Positions 1 to 13,000 are shown, counted from the first letter of the stretch. The stretch: DNA of 64,000 bases from Bathymodiolus brooksi (GCA_963680875.1 OY804579.1:24165804-24229803), one strand, 5' to 3'. Made by a program: numbers and translations. The notes: generated from the sequence alone by a model not told the origin.

Positions 1-474
1 GTCAAAAGACAGCCACATAATTTAAAGTCATTAGGTAGCTCATAGTCAAAAGACAGCCACATAATTTAAAGACATTAGGTAGCTCATAGTCAAAAGACAG
101 CCACATAATTTAAAGTCATTAGGTAGCTCATAGTCAAAAGACAGCCACATAATTTAAAGTCATTAGGTAGCTCATAGTCAAAAGACAGCCACATAATTTA
201 AAGACATTAGGTAGCTCATAGTCAAAAGACAGCCACATAATTTAAAGACATTAGGTAGCTCATAGTCAAAAGACAGCCACATAATTTAAAGTCATTAGGT
301 AGCTCATAGTCAAAAGACAGCCACATAATTTAAAGTCATTAGGTAGCTCATAGTCAAAAGACAGCCACATAATTTAAAGACATTAGGTAGCTCATAGTCA
401 AAAGACAGCCACATAATTTAAAGTCATTAGGTAGCTCATAGTCAAAAGACAGCCACATAATTTAATGTCATTGG
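1..474. repeat. 44-bp tandem satellite
   Basis: About 10.7 head-to-tail copies of a 44-bp unit that starts GTCAAAAGACAGCCACATAA. Copies differ mainly at one position (GTCATT or GACATT), and the two variants alternate irregularly, which suggests that blocks larger than one unit were copied. The array runs off the left edge of the window, so its full length is unknown. The last copy decays at about 465-474. No reading frame of interest. Confidence 0.97.
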
Positions 475-720
475 GAGCAAGTAAACCACAGAATCTAAAT
501 AGGATACGCATGATGCATGAGGGAGGAGAACCTTATTTTAATATAATAGTTTCATTATTCGATATATGAAAAAACGACAGCATTATCTACAAACAGTGGT
601 AAAATCCAACAACTAGAAATCCTACAGAGCAAAGGGTGTAACAAAGTGCTTTTGGATTTTATCGTCCTCTGTCATCATATTATAAAGTATATATAACCCG
701 GCAGATGAAGAAGACACTAC
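475..720 (+). other. No gene; fragment of a dispersed repeat
   Basis: No coding signal. Positions 505-560 (GAGGGAGGAGAACCTTA then an AT-rich run) match part of the roughly 345-bp repeat family found more completely at 62640-63320. Confidence 0.55.
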
Positions 721-1085
721 AGAAAACGATTGTAGTAAGTTGAAGTCATCACTTCGAAAAGCTTTACGGTCGCCATCATGACTTGGTTGACCGTTATGGA
801 ATAGCTGTGTCACAAATGACCACGGATATGTTTCACTTGTAGTAAGCACTTCCCGGCCCTTTCCTCATTCATGACTTATCATCGGGTTGGAACTATATCA
901 ACATGATAGGTGCCATTAGTGGAGCAGGAACTGCTTACCCTTACTCGATCTTTAGTTTTATATGTATGTTTTGTAGATTGTTCTTTGTCCTTTTGCATGT
1001 TTACTTTTGGCCATTGTGTTGTCTGTTCTTCTTCGATATATGGATTCTGATTACCCTTTGGTATCTTCAAACTCCTCTTATTCTA
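721..1085 (+). mobile_element. C-terminal end and 3' tail of a decayed reverse transcriptase element
   Basis: Around 735-840, translation with one frame change gives KLYGRHHDLVDRYG and then SQMTTDMFHL followed by a stop. I recognise this as the usual C-terminus of an RT family common in molluscs (core motifs YIDD and NFPIVNFPF, probably Penelope-like). The sequence after the stop (845-1085, with ...GGCCATTGTGTTGTCTG... and GATTACCCTTTGG) recurs in both orientations at 4915, 9500, 32208, 44585, 53380 and 62290. It is therefore probably the 3' untranslated tail of the same element. Only the 3' end is present, as expected of 5' truncation. Family naming is from memory. Confidence 0.65.
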
Positions 1086-1517
1086 TAACTACTCAAGAAA
1101 CGATTCCATCACACATGGTTATTGGAATTTTCAGCCAACAAGAAAACATAATTGGCCTATCGGCTGTGTTGATTTTAATATAACATTTTGATAACCATCA
1201 AATTCACATTTCTGACATATTATATATAGTGTTGAAATAGAGTTATGGCCGATTCTGATTGGACGATGTTGAACATGTCACTACATTAATTCCATAATTG
1301 CTGTCGCATGATGATATCGTAAGTTTACTGGTCACATGTATTTCCTGGTTTTACTCATACATTAGATTTGAGATACGGACGTGCCGCCGGTAAACTCGAC
1401 TTAAAATCCTTTATTCACTAACGTGCCACCAGTAGACTCGACTTAAAATCTTAAAAAAAACTGAGAGGTAAGTCAAGACTTGCTAGCTTAAATATTTGAA
1501 TGACCAGATTAACATGT
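1086..1517. other. 3' flank of the receptor gene
   Basis: No gene seen. A roughly 30-bp direct duplication (ACGTGCCgCCgGTAaACTCG and a near copy) lies at 1379-1410 and 1423-1453. No clear polyadenylation signal could be assigned to the receptor. Confidence 0.5.
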
Positions 1518-4500
1518 TTATACTGCACTTTCCACTGTAATACTGACTGCATGAACAGATTGCCGCCTGGTAGTTCTAAATATTCTTCGAAATTTTGAGT
1601 AAGCAGATCTTAAACACTGTTTGAACTTTTCGTTCATGAAGCCATACACAATGGGGTTAAGTAAACAATTAAGATACCCCACTATGTGTACGATAGTCTG
1701 TGCTGATCTGTAGTCGGTATCAATATCATTATAAAGATGATGTAACTGAATGGCAAAAAACGGAAGCCAGCATATTCCGAATAGCAAAACAACTGTTATT
1801 AACATTCGGATAATTCTTTTCTTCTGTTTGCGTGTTTTCGCAACATATTGTGGCGAAGCTGCAGAATCACCAATAGGTTTCCGTATCCAGAGCTGATATG
1901 CTATCCTACCGTATGAAATAAACATAACTACCATTGGAACGGCATAGAATACAACGAACATGAACGATGTGTGTAGAATGTCATAAATATGTTCGGAATA
2001 ATACTCTGCGCAAACAAATGCTATACTTATATGTTCACTTTCTACTTTTAGTCTATTTTCTAGTCTTTGAACTATCAACATTGGAATAGAGACAATCAAA
2101 GAAAACGTCCAAATTATACATATAACAATGCCAGCACGTTTAGGTGTTCTGATATATCTGGCTTTTAAAGGGTGGCATATAGCATAGTATCTGAAAGTAA
2201 AAAAAAAGAAAGAAAAACTATCTACATGTATATTATATTTTTTCTTACATATATTCGTTGCCATTTGCATGAAGTTCCTGTTGTTGTGAGCGTTATCTGC
2301 ATTTGTCGGATGATGTGACACAAGAAGAACATTATATTTGATTCATTGTGATGTTCAAGTTAGTCGAGAAGGCAGTTTAAATGCATAAAAATAGGAGAAA
2401 TTATAAAAATAAAAATGTCGGATAACGTTATGGGAGCTAAAATTGAACTTATAAAAATGAATCGTGCATTAATTAGTAAGTGAATATGTGCAGCATAATA
2501 ATTTAGAAAAATGTAGGCCAGATAACACGATGGTACTTTACTTGTGAGCAGAAAGAAATGTAGGCAAGATAACACGATGGTACTTTACTTGTGAGCAGAA
2601 AGAAATGTAGACCAGATAACACGATGGTACTTTACTTGTGAGCAGAAAGAAATGTAGACCAGATAACACGATGGTACTTTACTTGTGAGCAGAAAGAAAT
2701 GTAGGCCAGATAACACGATGGTACTTTACTTGTGAGCAGAAAGAAATGTAGATTTATTCTTCGATCTGGACTAAATAAAAAACAGGACAAATTAAAAAAA
2801 AAAATGTCTGTATTGCGTAATTTTCCTTTTAATATTAATGCTAAATATTTGTATATAGAATATAAAATGTCCGATTGGGAGATTGCTAAATGTGTATGAC
2901 TTAGAAAAAGAACAATTAAGTTCTTATTAATTCTTATTGTCTACTTAATTTTGTTCTTTGTCTTTAGAATGTATGTATGATCGCATCATTTATTAATTTA
3001 TAAATCAGCAAAGTTAATATATTGTAGTTATACGAGTGCTAGTCAAATACTGTTTCATATAAACATGAGCTTTTACATTCGTATTGAAACATATTGGGCT
3101 ACAAATATAAACAATAGTATACATTTCTCAGAGAGGAGTTTATTGAATGAGTATAGAATAAAGGTCAAAGCGAGGTCTGTATCTAGAATAGATTAACACA
3201 GTGCTCTTTTGTAACAGCGCATTGAAGAAGAACATTCGACAAATCTCTGATGAAACCACACCTCGTAATGTATATACACGACCTAACTGACTTGTTCATC
3301 ACCAGATTGTCCTTCTAGAAATTGTTTGTTTTGTTTGTATTCGTTAACCTCAACAATTTTTATTGAAGTGCATGTAGCAAGCCAGGACAGTGATCGGTCA
3401 AGTATTGGTGTGTTAGGGGGTGTCCATTTTGTCTCTTTCAGAGATTTTCTATTTTTATTTTGGAACAGTTTCGACAGTGTTGTATTTTAACGTTTGTTTT
3501 TCATTTTACACTACTATTGTCAAGAACAGGTCACACAATTAAATGCAGAGTTTCCATTTAAACGGTAGTACCTTAAGTGACAAACTAGAACTAAACAAAT
3601 TAGAAAAAGGGAATAATGGAATTCGGATATCATTATGAATCCGGAATAGTGGAACTATTTTTGAGCGATGACAATGTCGGGTTAAAATGGAAACACAACA
3701 TATTTAATTAGTTGTTTCCAGTCATTGTTATGAAGTAAATGCATCAGTAAGTGATATCTGAAACTACTTAGCGAGAAATTCTGTAAAACTATCCCCAGAG
3801 ATCACTTAGTAAGTGATGAGTCCTAAAAAAATATTTTATTTTCAAAATAATAAAAATGTAGATATCAAAGTTGGTTCGCACGACGGGTTTCTGGACAAAT
3901 CTTCCTCGGGTACGCTCAATATCGAAATATTGGAGAGCCAAATAATTTAAAGTGTTTTGGAACAATAAACCAAAGGGTAGCCAAAATTTAAGTCTAAAGT
4001 ATGAGTTGTTTTTGAAATTTTAATTCTTTATTTCAAAATTTAGCATTTATTTGAAAACAAATTCGTTTTGCACTAACAGGTTTTTGTTTGTTTATTAACT
4101 TCACATGAATAACCAGAAAATATTGATAATGAAAGATGTTCTATAAGAGACATAAAATAAAGGAATGCGGCGGAGATATAATTATGTTATATTGCAAAAC
4201 AAATAACTTAAAATAACAAGTTTATTCATAAATTTGCAAAATATAAGAAAATATAAAACTACATCATAACGTGCAATATACCTTGTTTGCAAATTCCCTA
4301 ATAAAGATAGATTTAAATTGGCTTTTGTTGAATAGGAACATAATTTCATTCATAATAAATGGACATTGATGTATGTAACACGTGACAACATCCGTTTACT
4401 CTCTTGTCAGTCTTATCCCACCTGGTAGAGAAAAAGGACCCATAGTCCCCTGCCACCTTTTTACTTATATCTTATGCATGATTTGTTGTATGTAAACTTG

Positions 4501-7320
4501 CTCTGATCACGAATACATCTGAAATACTGCTTAAACAACGATCAACCAACAATGAATACATCTGAAATACTGCTTAAACAACTATCAACCAACCAAACTT
4601 GTCCTTCTCATCATGTTGCATATTGTTGTCCGATCCCAGATATTGATAAATATTAGTCTTTGTGTGTTTAACTATTAGAAATTCAGAATACGACTCATTT
4701 TCAAGCTAGGAGTCGTCACTTACTCACAGTATGAGTTATACTCATCAATGAAGTCCTCACGACGACTGGTGAGAGCTATGAAAACGCTGTTCCTTAACTT
4801 TTGACATTTCCATGTTTTATTTAATATAAAAAGGTAAACAGTAATGGTCGACATTAAAACCAACCAAAACAATATGAATCACCATCCGACAAACCTTAAA
4901 ACACAGACAACAACGGACGACTGTCCTGACTTTGTAAGTGTCACTAATGACCACTGATATGTTCCGTTTGTCGTAATCATGTCCTCTCCGCATTCATGAC
5001 TTATCACCGGGTTTGTAACAGTAGTAACACGACGGGTGCCACATGTGGAACAGGAATTGTCTACCCTTTCGGGGCACCTGAGTTCATCCCCAGTTTTAGT
5101 GGTGTTCGTGTTTCTAGATCTTTAGCTTTATGTGGAATGTTTTCTACATCATTTCTTGTCTTTTTGTCATTTTTCTTTCGGCCATTGTATTGTCTGTTCT
5201 TCGATTGGCGGTTTCTAATTACCCTTTGATATCTGCTAACATTCTTTTTAATATAATCATAATGTGACAATAAAAATACTTATTGTGCTATATGTTCACA
5301 AACCATTAATTGCTAGGAACGAAAATGTCCAATGTGACGTAGACATAAGTCATGTTTGCATATTTATTTGTGACCAAATTATGTCATTTTCGCGTCTAGT
5401 TATTTTCACTCTGTTTTCGGAATATGCATGTACAATTAATCATGTACTAGCTTTACCCACTGATCTGGATGTAAGACAGTATGATACATTTGTTTACATA
5501 TCAACTTATATACATTGGAAATTAGCTTTCACTATTCAAATATATAATACAACGTGATAAACACTATAGACAACTGTGTTTAATTGAAACAGGCAATATG
5601 CTATATAAAATAAATACATTAATCGGATTTTAGCAACAAATGTGACAATAAGTATTTTCTAGAGCTAAATAAATAGTTATTATGACTGATATTATTACTT
5701 TGTTTAATCAAATGAAAAACAAAAAAATACCACACTCTAAGAATAATTCCAAAATTCATGCAACCGACAAATCGTAGAAAGAAAACAAATTGATACCCTA
5801 ACACGTGCCTAACACGTGTATATACGTCACCCTAACACGTGTATATACGTCACCGATCACTTTCTTAGTTTGGTACTTGATAAACAATAATTGCCGAGGT
5901 TAAACTAGTTTTTACAGTTCATACGTCCTATCGTACTGGATGATTATGTTCATATTTTATCTGCTGTATCTAAATTACACCTTGTTATGTGCCAAAATCC
6001 TCTTGTCTTAGTAAAATCAAAACATCCAAGGGAACTCATTTTAGGTTGGTAAGTATATTATTATGATTAAAAAATCCTTTTCTTACAAGTTTTGAAAAGA
6101 AATATTACTCATGTGTGGTTAACACGTGCATGACCGCATCTTTGTCACCAAGAGTGTAGATTTGGGAACATAAAACTAGCTTAATCCCGCCACTTCTTAT
6201 TGAGGTGTTTGTACCAAGATAGGAAAGTCAGGGGTCATGTATGTGCGTTAGGGGTATCGATTTTGCCTCTTTGTGTACGGTTTTTCTATTTGGAACTGTT
6301 CCGACAATGTTGTATTTTATTCTGCATCTATATTGCACTACATATCTAAATCGTCATATCTTATTATTATTTATAGGTGGATACCTCTACTGGTGAACTA
6401 TTAGCCCCCGAGGGTATCATCAGGCCAGTATTCAGTGTTTCGGCACAAACACGGTTTAATAGATATATCTATTATTGAAATTTACAGTTCCCAAAATAAT
6501 GTAATTATTAATAAAGCTAAGGTTCTCCTCCCTATGTGACCTTAGCAGATTTTGGCTGTCCTGTTTAGACTCTTTGGTTTATGTGCTCCAAAAAAACTTT
6601 TATATTAATTTGGCTTCTAACCTTATTCAGGAACGCGTCGTGCGCACTGACTTTGATATAATTAAATCAAACGGAAGGCATTTTAAATATATATATATAT
6701 ATATGCATTACGTAATGAAATCAAATTTAAAAGTAAGAAAAGTTTTACCACGTAAGTTTTTCATATAAATATTAAAAAGGAATTGATGACATTAATACTC
6801 ATTCATTCAGAAATCTGAGATTGTGTTTGAATTATTATGTCATTAATATGATGGCGACACATTTTCCATTTTCAATAGAAGACTATCGTCTCCCTGTATT
6901 ATTAAAACAAGAATATGCTTACCTTTCAACTGCCACAGATGTAAGTGTAGCTATACTAGCGACAACGCTGACATTTTGAAGGTAACTAGCACTTTTACAC
7001 AAGAATTCCCCCATAGTCCATTCGTTTTTAGTATAATATACGAGCTGTATCGGTACATTCCAAGACGCAATTAGAGTGTCGCTGGCTGCCAATGATACTA
7101 ATAGTACGTTTGTGACAGACCTCATTGTCTTGTTCACCAGAATAACTACCACAACTAAAACATTACCAATGATCCCACCAACAATTATAATAGTATACGT
7201 CACCAGCAATGCAACTTTCCAACTCTCATCTAAATCTCCTGGTAGTATATCATCTGGTTTGGTCACATTGGCGACGAATTCCCAGAATGCTTCTGGACTC
7301 ATATAGGAATCGTTACTCAT
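1518..7320 (-). CDS. Class A peptide G-protein-coupled receptor, two exons, 356 aa
   Basis: Exon 1 is 7320-6923 and exon 2 is 2190-1518. The donor GTAAGC and acceptor TTTACTTTCAG split the Arg codon of the ERY motif; the joined CDS is 1071 nt with no stop. The protein has seven hydrophobic segments. TM1 is at about residues 36-61 (GN at 52-53), TM2 carries SLAASD (Asp81), Cys108 opens TM3, and ERY is at 132-134. The partner Cys (FVCAEY) is in extracellular loop 2, CWLPFF is in TM6 and NPIVY in TM7. Sites N3 and N18 could be glycosylated. It should sit in the plasma membrane and signal through G proteins to a peptide. The loop-3 stretch YQLWIRKPIGD resembles invertebrate QRFP/NPFF-type receptors; that subtype and the ligand are inference. 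It shares intron position and loop motifs with the receptor at 56787-60851. The start is the ATG before a short acidic N-terminus. Confidence 0.9.
2510..2752. repeat. 47-bp tandem repeat in the receptor intron
   Basis: About five copies of a 47-bp unit (AAATGTAGRCCAGATAACAC through GAGCAGAAAG) with exact 47-bp spacing (starts near 2556, 2603, 2650, 2697). It lies in the receptor intron about 320 bp from exon 2. Confidence 0.95.
2753..3299. other. AT-rich intron sequence
   Basis: Receptor intron. I see no conserved element here. Confidence 0.5.
3300..3490 (+). repeat. Dispersed repeat, TTATTGAAGTG family
   Basis: A roughly 190-bp segment containing TTTTTATTGAAGTG, CAAGCCAGGA and GACAGTGTTGTATTTTA. 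Similar blocks occur at 6128-6330 (+), 10385-10500 (+, shorter) and 46000-46165 (-). Four copies in 64 kb show it is a dispersed family, but its class cannot be assigned from these pieces. Confidence 0.7.
3491..3854. other. Intron sequence, nothing recognised
   Basis: No coding, RNA or repeat signal that I can support. Confidence 0.4.
3855..4000 (+). repeat. Fragment of the 345-bp repeat family
   Basis: Contains GTAGATATCAAAGTTGGTTC, ACGACGGGTTTCTGGA and CCAAAGGGTAGCC, matching the units at 62640-63320. Only about 145 bp is present. Confidence 0.75.
4001..4914. other. Intron sequence with one short tandem duplication
   Basis: No gene. A roughly 45-bp direct duplication (GAATACATCTGAAATACTGC...) sits at 4512-4600. 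Confidence 0.5.
4915..5245 (+). mobile_element. Reverse transcriptase element, last codons and 3' tail
   Basis: At 4940-4975 a frame reads VSLMTTDMFRLS, the same C-terminus as at 830. The shared tail follows (CCCTTTCGGGGCACCTGAGT through GATTGGCGGTTTCTAATTACC). It is a 5'-truncated copy inside the receptor intron. Open frames across it in both directions are fortuitous. Confidence 0.65.
5246..6127. other. Intron sequence, no gene supported
   Basis: A 97-codon open frame at 5264-5557 has no recognisable motif and is probably chance. ACACGTGTATATACGTCACC occurs twice in tandem at 5805-5855. Confidence 0.4.
6128..6330 (+). repeat. Dispersed repeat, TTATTGAAGTG family
   Basis: Second copy of the block at 3300-3490: ACTTCTTATTGAGGTGTTTG, CAAGATAGGAAAGTCAGG and CCGACAATGTTGTATTTTAT are recognisable. 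Confidence 0.7.
6390..6560 (-). repeat. Fragment of the 345-bp repeat family, inverted
   Basis: Reverse complement of part of the 62640-63320 units: TAAAGCTAAGGTTCTCCTCC and GGCTGTCCTGTTTAGACTCT match, followed by the CTTTGGTTT portion. Confidence 0.75.
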
Positions 7321-8395
7321 TTCTTCTAGAGTAAGTTACAACTAACTACATTCACGTCCAAATTGGTTATGCCAAATTTTTTTTACTAGCGATTGTAGCT
7401 TAATGCATGTCAGATTCTGTGTATGCTATACCAGTGCAATCATAATACAGTGTTTACACAATCCCGAACTTTATTAAAGAAACCATACTGATCTGTTCCA
7501 GTGAATATACAATTTCTATCTCATTAATCTATTTATTAATGACCTGGCCATTTCTCATCTTCTATGATTTTTGTTAGTATAAGTATCCACTGTAAAACAA
7601 TATAAATGGTAACCTACCGCATTTTATGTCCATACATTTGTTTTTTGTATATTGTGTGTGATAGCGAAGACATCAGGCCTTAACGAATATCAAATAATAA
7701 ATTTATCATCCACGAAGCCATTTACATTTCAATCAAACTGTAATATATCTGCACGTATGGACTATCTGTAAACATGTAATAATTGGCTTCGTTAAATTCA
7801 TGACGTCACACAATTTTATCCAGCCACTTCATACATTTAAAACGTGAAAGTTATCAGTTTTTATTAATTTGACTATTATCAGGAACTCGATGTTGTCAAG
7901 CAACTGATACCAAATATGTAAATCAATTGAAAAAAAGAAAATTTTAATGTACAGGAATTTTAATTTATCAAAAGTTAACATAAGACGAACACGAGATAAA
8001 TTAAAAATACAACTTTTAAATGACAGTTTTAGAAATATTAAATGTCCGCCATGTTTGATGATTACCATTGCTGAGATTTGTGAAGGTTCAAGGCTCCATT
8101 ATACAGTACGACAAAGGATGTGTTACTTTGCCGAAGACGCCAAAATAAGTGTTTTCGATGAAAAAAAAGGGGTCCCGACTAATATAAAACAGACAAGTAT
8201 TAATACACATGAACAGTGTTGAGATTTAAAGGTATCCTATATAGTGTTATTATTTTTTTAAAGACAACGTGAAACCAAAAGGAGGTTCTCAATGCGACAT
8301 ACAAAACCGTCAAAAATAGAAAATATGTAAAACAATTCATTATCTTTCACGACTCACAGTTAAAAAGGTTAAGCTATATCATGGAGAGAGAACAA
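7321..8395. other. 5' flank of the receptor; no gene supported
   Basis: Presumed promoter and 5'UTR of the receptor, without a recognisable TATA box or initiator. An open frame at 7947-8222 (+, 91 codons) has no motif or splice context, so I do not call it. Confidence 0.4.
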
Positions 8396-8399
8396 GCTA

Positions 8400-8480
8400 C
8401 ATTTAGATGAGATGATGATGATACCCTCTTTGTACTGGACCAACACGCTTTGCTGGATTTATATAGTGCTAGCTCACTAT
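8400..8480 (-). mobile_element. Fragment of tRNA-derived SINE A
   Basis: The segment from GATGATGATGATACCC to ATAGTGCTAGCTCACT matches the body of the complete SINEs at 47263-47626 and 59985-60308. The tRNA-like head is missing. Confidence 0.7.
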
Positions 8481-8519
8481 ATTTTAAACGAACACCATTT
8501 TCAAAATGTATATTCTAAA

Positions 8520-9690
8520 CATTTATTTTCAGTTTCCGCTATATAGATAATGTTCTGTCACTGAACAATTCCCGATTGTTGGAGTTCAACATTTCGTACA
8601 TTTGTAACAGCATTAAAACATTTGATTTTTCTAACATATAACACTATTCCACATGTGCAAACAAATTATAGACGTTATTCATTGATTCGGTGTTGCTTCT
8701 CAAAGAAGAATTGAGAACAAAGGTACTAATTTATTGTAATTGGTTAGATAAGTCTTACTTTGTCAAAAGCCATTCAAAATCAATTTATTGTAATTGGTAG
8801 AGATAAGCCATTCAAAATCTCCTAATTATTATAAAAGGTCGAGATCATTCAAATGTTACATATTTTGAGCGACAACATGTTTGTCCCGTTTGGAAGAAAA
8901 GTATAAACAGACTTTGTATTCCAATGGGTACAGATTGTTCTCCACTACTCGCTGATGTGTTTCTACATGCTTATGATGCATACGTCCTTAATGAGCTTCT
9001 GATGAATAAAGATAGAAAATTAGCCCAAACCTTTGATTCCAGCTTCCGCGTTATATAGATGATATCCTGTCACTGAACAATTCACGATTCAGTGATTATC
9101 TGCATCTGATCTATCCAAATGAGCTTGAAGCTTGAATTCGACAACGCAGGAAAATTAAAGACAAAAATCTATGACAAATGTGATGACTTCACTTTTCCAA
9201 GTGGTCAACTTCCCATTCATCAGTAGCAATATTCCAGATGTGCCAGCGTGTGGGGTTTACATCTCACAAGTCATACCTTATTCTAGGGTTTGTGTCCAAT
9301 ACAATGATTTTCTGGACAGTGCAGCTGCTGACTGAAAAGCTACTCAACAAAGGATACGATGCTCCTAGGTTGAAGTCTTCGAAACCGAAATTCAACTGTC
9401 ATCACCACCAACTGGTTGGTCGTTATGAAATATATATTTCTCAAATGGCAATCGATTTCCCCCCTTATATGTTTTTTTCTTTCCTCTATAACCGAAAAGA
9501 CTCTTGCATACTTGACTATACGAGTAATAGGGTGGGTGTCTTATCAGAAACATGAACTGTTTACCCTTCACGAGCACCTGTGTTCACCCCTTGATATTTG
9601 ATGAGGTCCGTGTTGCTCAGCTTTTTAGTTTTTTCTGGGTTGTGTTATTTTGGTTTGTCCTCGTTCTGTGTCTCTGGATTGTCCATTGTT
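8520..9690 (+). pseudogene. Decayed reverse transcriptase with its 3' tail
   Basis: Broken frames spell successive RT motifs. IPMGTDCSPLLADVFLHAY lies at about 8920-8980 (palm), then RYIDDILSLNN at about 9045-9085 with the catalytic YIDD intact. KTKIYDKCDD follows at about 9155-9190, and a C-terminal piece with LKSS and QLVGRYE at about 9370-9440. A second partial copy of the catalytic block at about 8530-8575 reads RYIDNVLSLNN, with Asp changed to Asn. Many stops and frame changes show it is dead. The tail family starts near 9500, which ties that repeat to this RT. I believe the family is Penelope-like, but the RT class needs a tree. Confidence 0.75.
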
Positions 9691-10072
9691 GATTGTCTCG
9701 TTTTCTCTAACGTGTATTTACATCAGCTGATAATGGCCAATAATTTGTTTGGTATGGTCGTTGTTGACCCACTGCCAGACATATTTTTTGGACTCGATCC
9801 ATTATATCCTCTTTTTCCTGTGACAATCTAAATTTCATCCCATACACGTGCCATATGTTGCTGACATAATGTATTATTGGTAAAATTGTTCTAGTGATGA
9901 ATATAGCTCACATACTGCTGCTATATGCATTAAACATCAATCAATTAATCAACTAGATTCAGTAAATGAAATATAACGATTTAATAATAAATTCTATTAA
10001 AGCAGTTATTGGATAAAGAATAAAATATTGCATAATACTAAAAGGAGCATTGAATGTAAACCATTGGAATGA
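9691..10072. other. 3' flank of the CRIP gene
   Basis: No gene. AATATAGCTCACATACTGCT followed by TTAAACATCAATCAATTAAT at 9905-9950 resembles a worn SINE/LINE 3' tail. Confidence 0.45.
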
Positions 10073-13000
10073 CTACTTGAACTTGTAGCTTTCTGTTCCA
10101 CCATGTCCAAAACCTGCAAGTAAAATATACACATTAAAAGAAGGCAAGTGTAGAGATAATCTATTATAAAGTAATCAAATGTATCAATTTATTGAAGACA
10201 TGTAATAAGGTTAATGTTAAAATACATTTAATAGAATATTATACATACCCTGTATGACAATTTATGTGTCATGGAGATTAGATATACATTTGTATTATGT
10301 ATAATGTTCAAGATTACAGCGTACTTTATAATAATAAGCTGTTGGTCCTGTTATATGACAGGCTTGGCTTTTTACTCGCATGTGGAAAGCACTTGCATGA
10401 CCGCATCATTTCACTAAGAGCGGAGGTGTTGGTCCATAAAACTAGCTTAACCTTTGCCAATTGTTATTGAAGTGCCTGTCCCAAGTCAGGAAAGTATAAA
10501 TTTTCTCTCTCTCCGATACATTATATCACAATTAGGGTTGAAGTATTACAAGGTTGCAACATTACGTGATGTTCTAAATATACGTTAATTACATCGAAAT
10601 GAATATAAGCATATTGATGTTTTTGGGTATACAATTTGTTTGACTATTTTGGTATCTGCTCAACATTTTTCGACTAAGTTTGTTTAATTACATTTGTTAG
10701 TTTTGCAGTATAGTCTTATCCTATTGTACCGTGGGTTCTACGGTATTATGTAATCAAGTATTATTTTAACCAATTTTCACCGCTATCTTTTTAATTTAAC
10801 TACCGCAGTAACATAGTACCTCGATATATATTTTGTCTTACCTCCGGGTCCAAACAAGGCACTATAGCAAGGAATAGTGCAATATGGTTTCCCTTCGTGC
10901 TGAAAAATAAATATATCAGAACTAAAAATGTTAATAATATTATTAGCATTGTGAATTTTTTTTTCTATTTCTCATCCATGCGAAATTTCATGAAAAGGAC
11001 AGACTCAGAATACAATTATTCTTTTTTTTACATGAATTTGTTCATTACTTGTCCAGGGATATCACACGATACGATATAGCTGAAATAATGCTAAAGTTAG
11101 CGTTAAACATTTATTAATCAATCAATAAATCCATGAATGCCAACAACCTTAACTTCAGGCATCTTTCAAAATGCTTTACTGTCGTCATTATTTATAGTTA
11201 GACATTCGAAAATGTCCTTGTGTCGCTTAATTATAGGCTTCCTCCTCAATAGTTACAGTCTTTATCTCCTTTCATCCTACACAATTACGTGTTGACGGGA
11301 AAAATTTGACCAGTGTTGTAGGCGGAACACTTCTAAAGCATTTAACCCGTGTTGTGGGCGGAACACTTCTGAAGCACTTTATTTTGTTGGCACTTGTTTT
11401 GTTCGATCTTATGTGTGTTCGGTTTTTATTTATTGTCCGTTTCACTGGTGTTTTGTAACTGTGATATGGTGGCAACTGTTTCACTAGTGTTTTGTAACTG
11501 TGATATGGTGGTAACTGTTTCACTAGTGTTTTGTAACTGTGATATGGTGGTAACTGTTTCACTAGTGTTTTGTAACTGGGATATGGTGGTAACTGTTTCA
11601 CTGGTGTTTTGTAACTGGGATATCGTGGCAACTGTTTCACTGATGTTTTGTAACTGTGATATGGTGGCAATTGTTTCACTGGTGTTTTGTAACTGGGATA
11701 TGGTGGCAACTGTTTCACTGGTGTTTTGTAGCTGGGATATGGTGGCAACTGTTTCACTGGTGTTTTGTAACTGTGATATGGTGGTAACTGTTTCACTGGT
11801 GTTTTGTAACTGGGATATCGTGGCAACTGTTTCACTTGTGTTTTGTAACTGGGATATGGTGACAACTGTTTCACTTGTGTTTTGTAACTGGGATATGGTG
11901 TCAAATGTTTCACTGGTGTTTTGTAACTGGGATATGGTGGCAACTGTGTCACTGGTATTTTGTAACTGGGATATGATGGCAACTGTTTCACTGGTGTTTT
12001 GTAACTGGGATATGGTGGCAACTGTGTCACTGGTGTTTTGTAACTGGGATATGGTGGTAACTGTTTCACTGGTGTTTTGTAATTGGGATATGGTGACAAC
12101 TGTTTCACTGGTGTTTTGTACTGTGATATGGTGGTAACTGTTTCACTGGTGTTTTGTAACTGGGATATGGTTGTAGTTGTTTCACTGGTGTTTTGTAACT
12201 GTGATATGGTGGCAACTGTTTCACTGGTGTTTTGTAACTGTGATATGGTGGCAACTGTTTCACTGGTGTTTTGTAACTGGGATATGGTGGCAACTGTTTC
12301 ACTGGTGTTTCGTCATTGAGTATTGTTTGATTGTTCACTGGTGTTTCATCATTGAGTATTGTTTGATTGCTTCACTGTTGTTTTGTCAGTGGGGATTGCT
12401 TACTGTTTCACTGGTGTTGTCAGTGGAAACAATTTACTGTTTCAATGGTGTTTTGTCAGTCAGTATTGTTTTATTGTGTCACTGGTGTTTCATCAGTGGG
12501 GTTTGAAATACTGTATCAGTGGTGTTTTGTCATTGAGGATTGTTTTACTGTGTAACTGGTGTCTCGTCAGTGGGGACTGTTTACTGGTGTTTATGTACAG
12601 GTGGTATTTTTACTGTTGCAATAGTTTCATAGTGAGGATGTTATTACCTGCATTTAGGTAAAAGTTAGCAACCATTTTTTGAAGCTGGTAAAGTAATAAC
12701 ATTGACGACATATATGACTGAGTGGAGCAAAGTTTAATAGTATATTGAAATAGAACCCGCGAAAAATTGAAGATTATGAAATACAACTAAAACTAGTTGA
12801 TATATACCCTATTTAATCACAATAATGGGGGTCTAGACAAGAGTGACCATTTACCATAAATCTTTATTTTAAATGCTTCAAAAGAGGTAAGCAAAATATT
12901 GACTTTCTGCAAATTGAATATCTCAAGACTATTTATTAAGAGAGATTAATAAAGAAATAAGAAATACAAATATTATTGTCAGGCTGACCGAATATCCGCC

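Noticed and set aside
1..474. Possible CRISPR-like array
   Set aside because: Units are contiguous with no spacers; this is an animal satellite. The same holds for 2510-2752 and 61142-61940.
7076..7306. Plus-strand 76-codon Thr/Asn-rich frame
   Set aside because: Exact antisense of receptor 1 exon 1.
11394..12137. 247-codon plus-strand frame of [13 protein letters not shown] repeats
   Set aside because: It is the complement of the same 39-bp array; the frame is open only because the unit is 13 codons long. Hydrophobic Cys/Trp repeats with no signal or family support.
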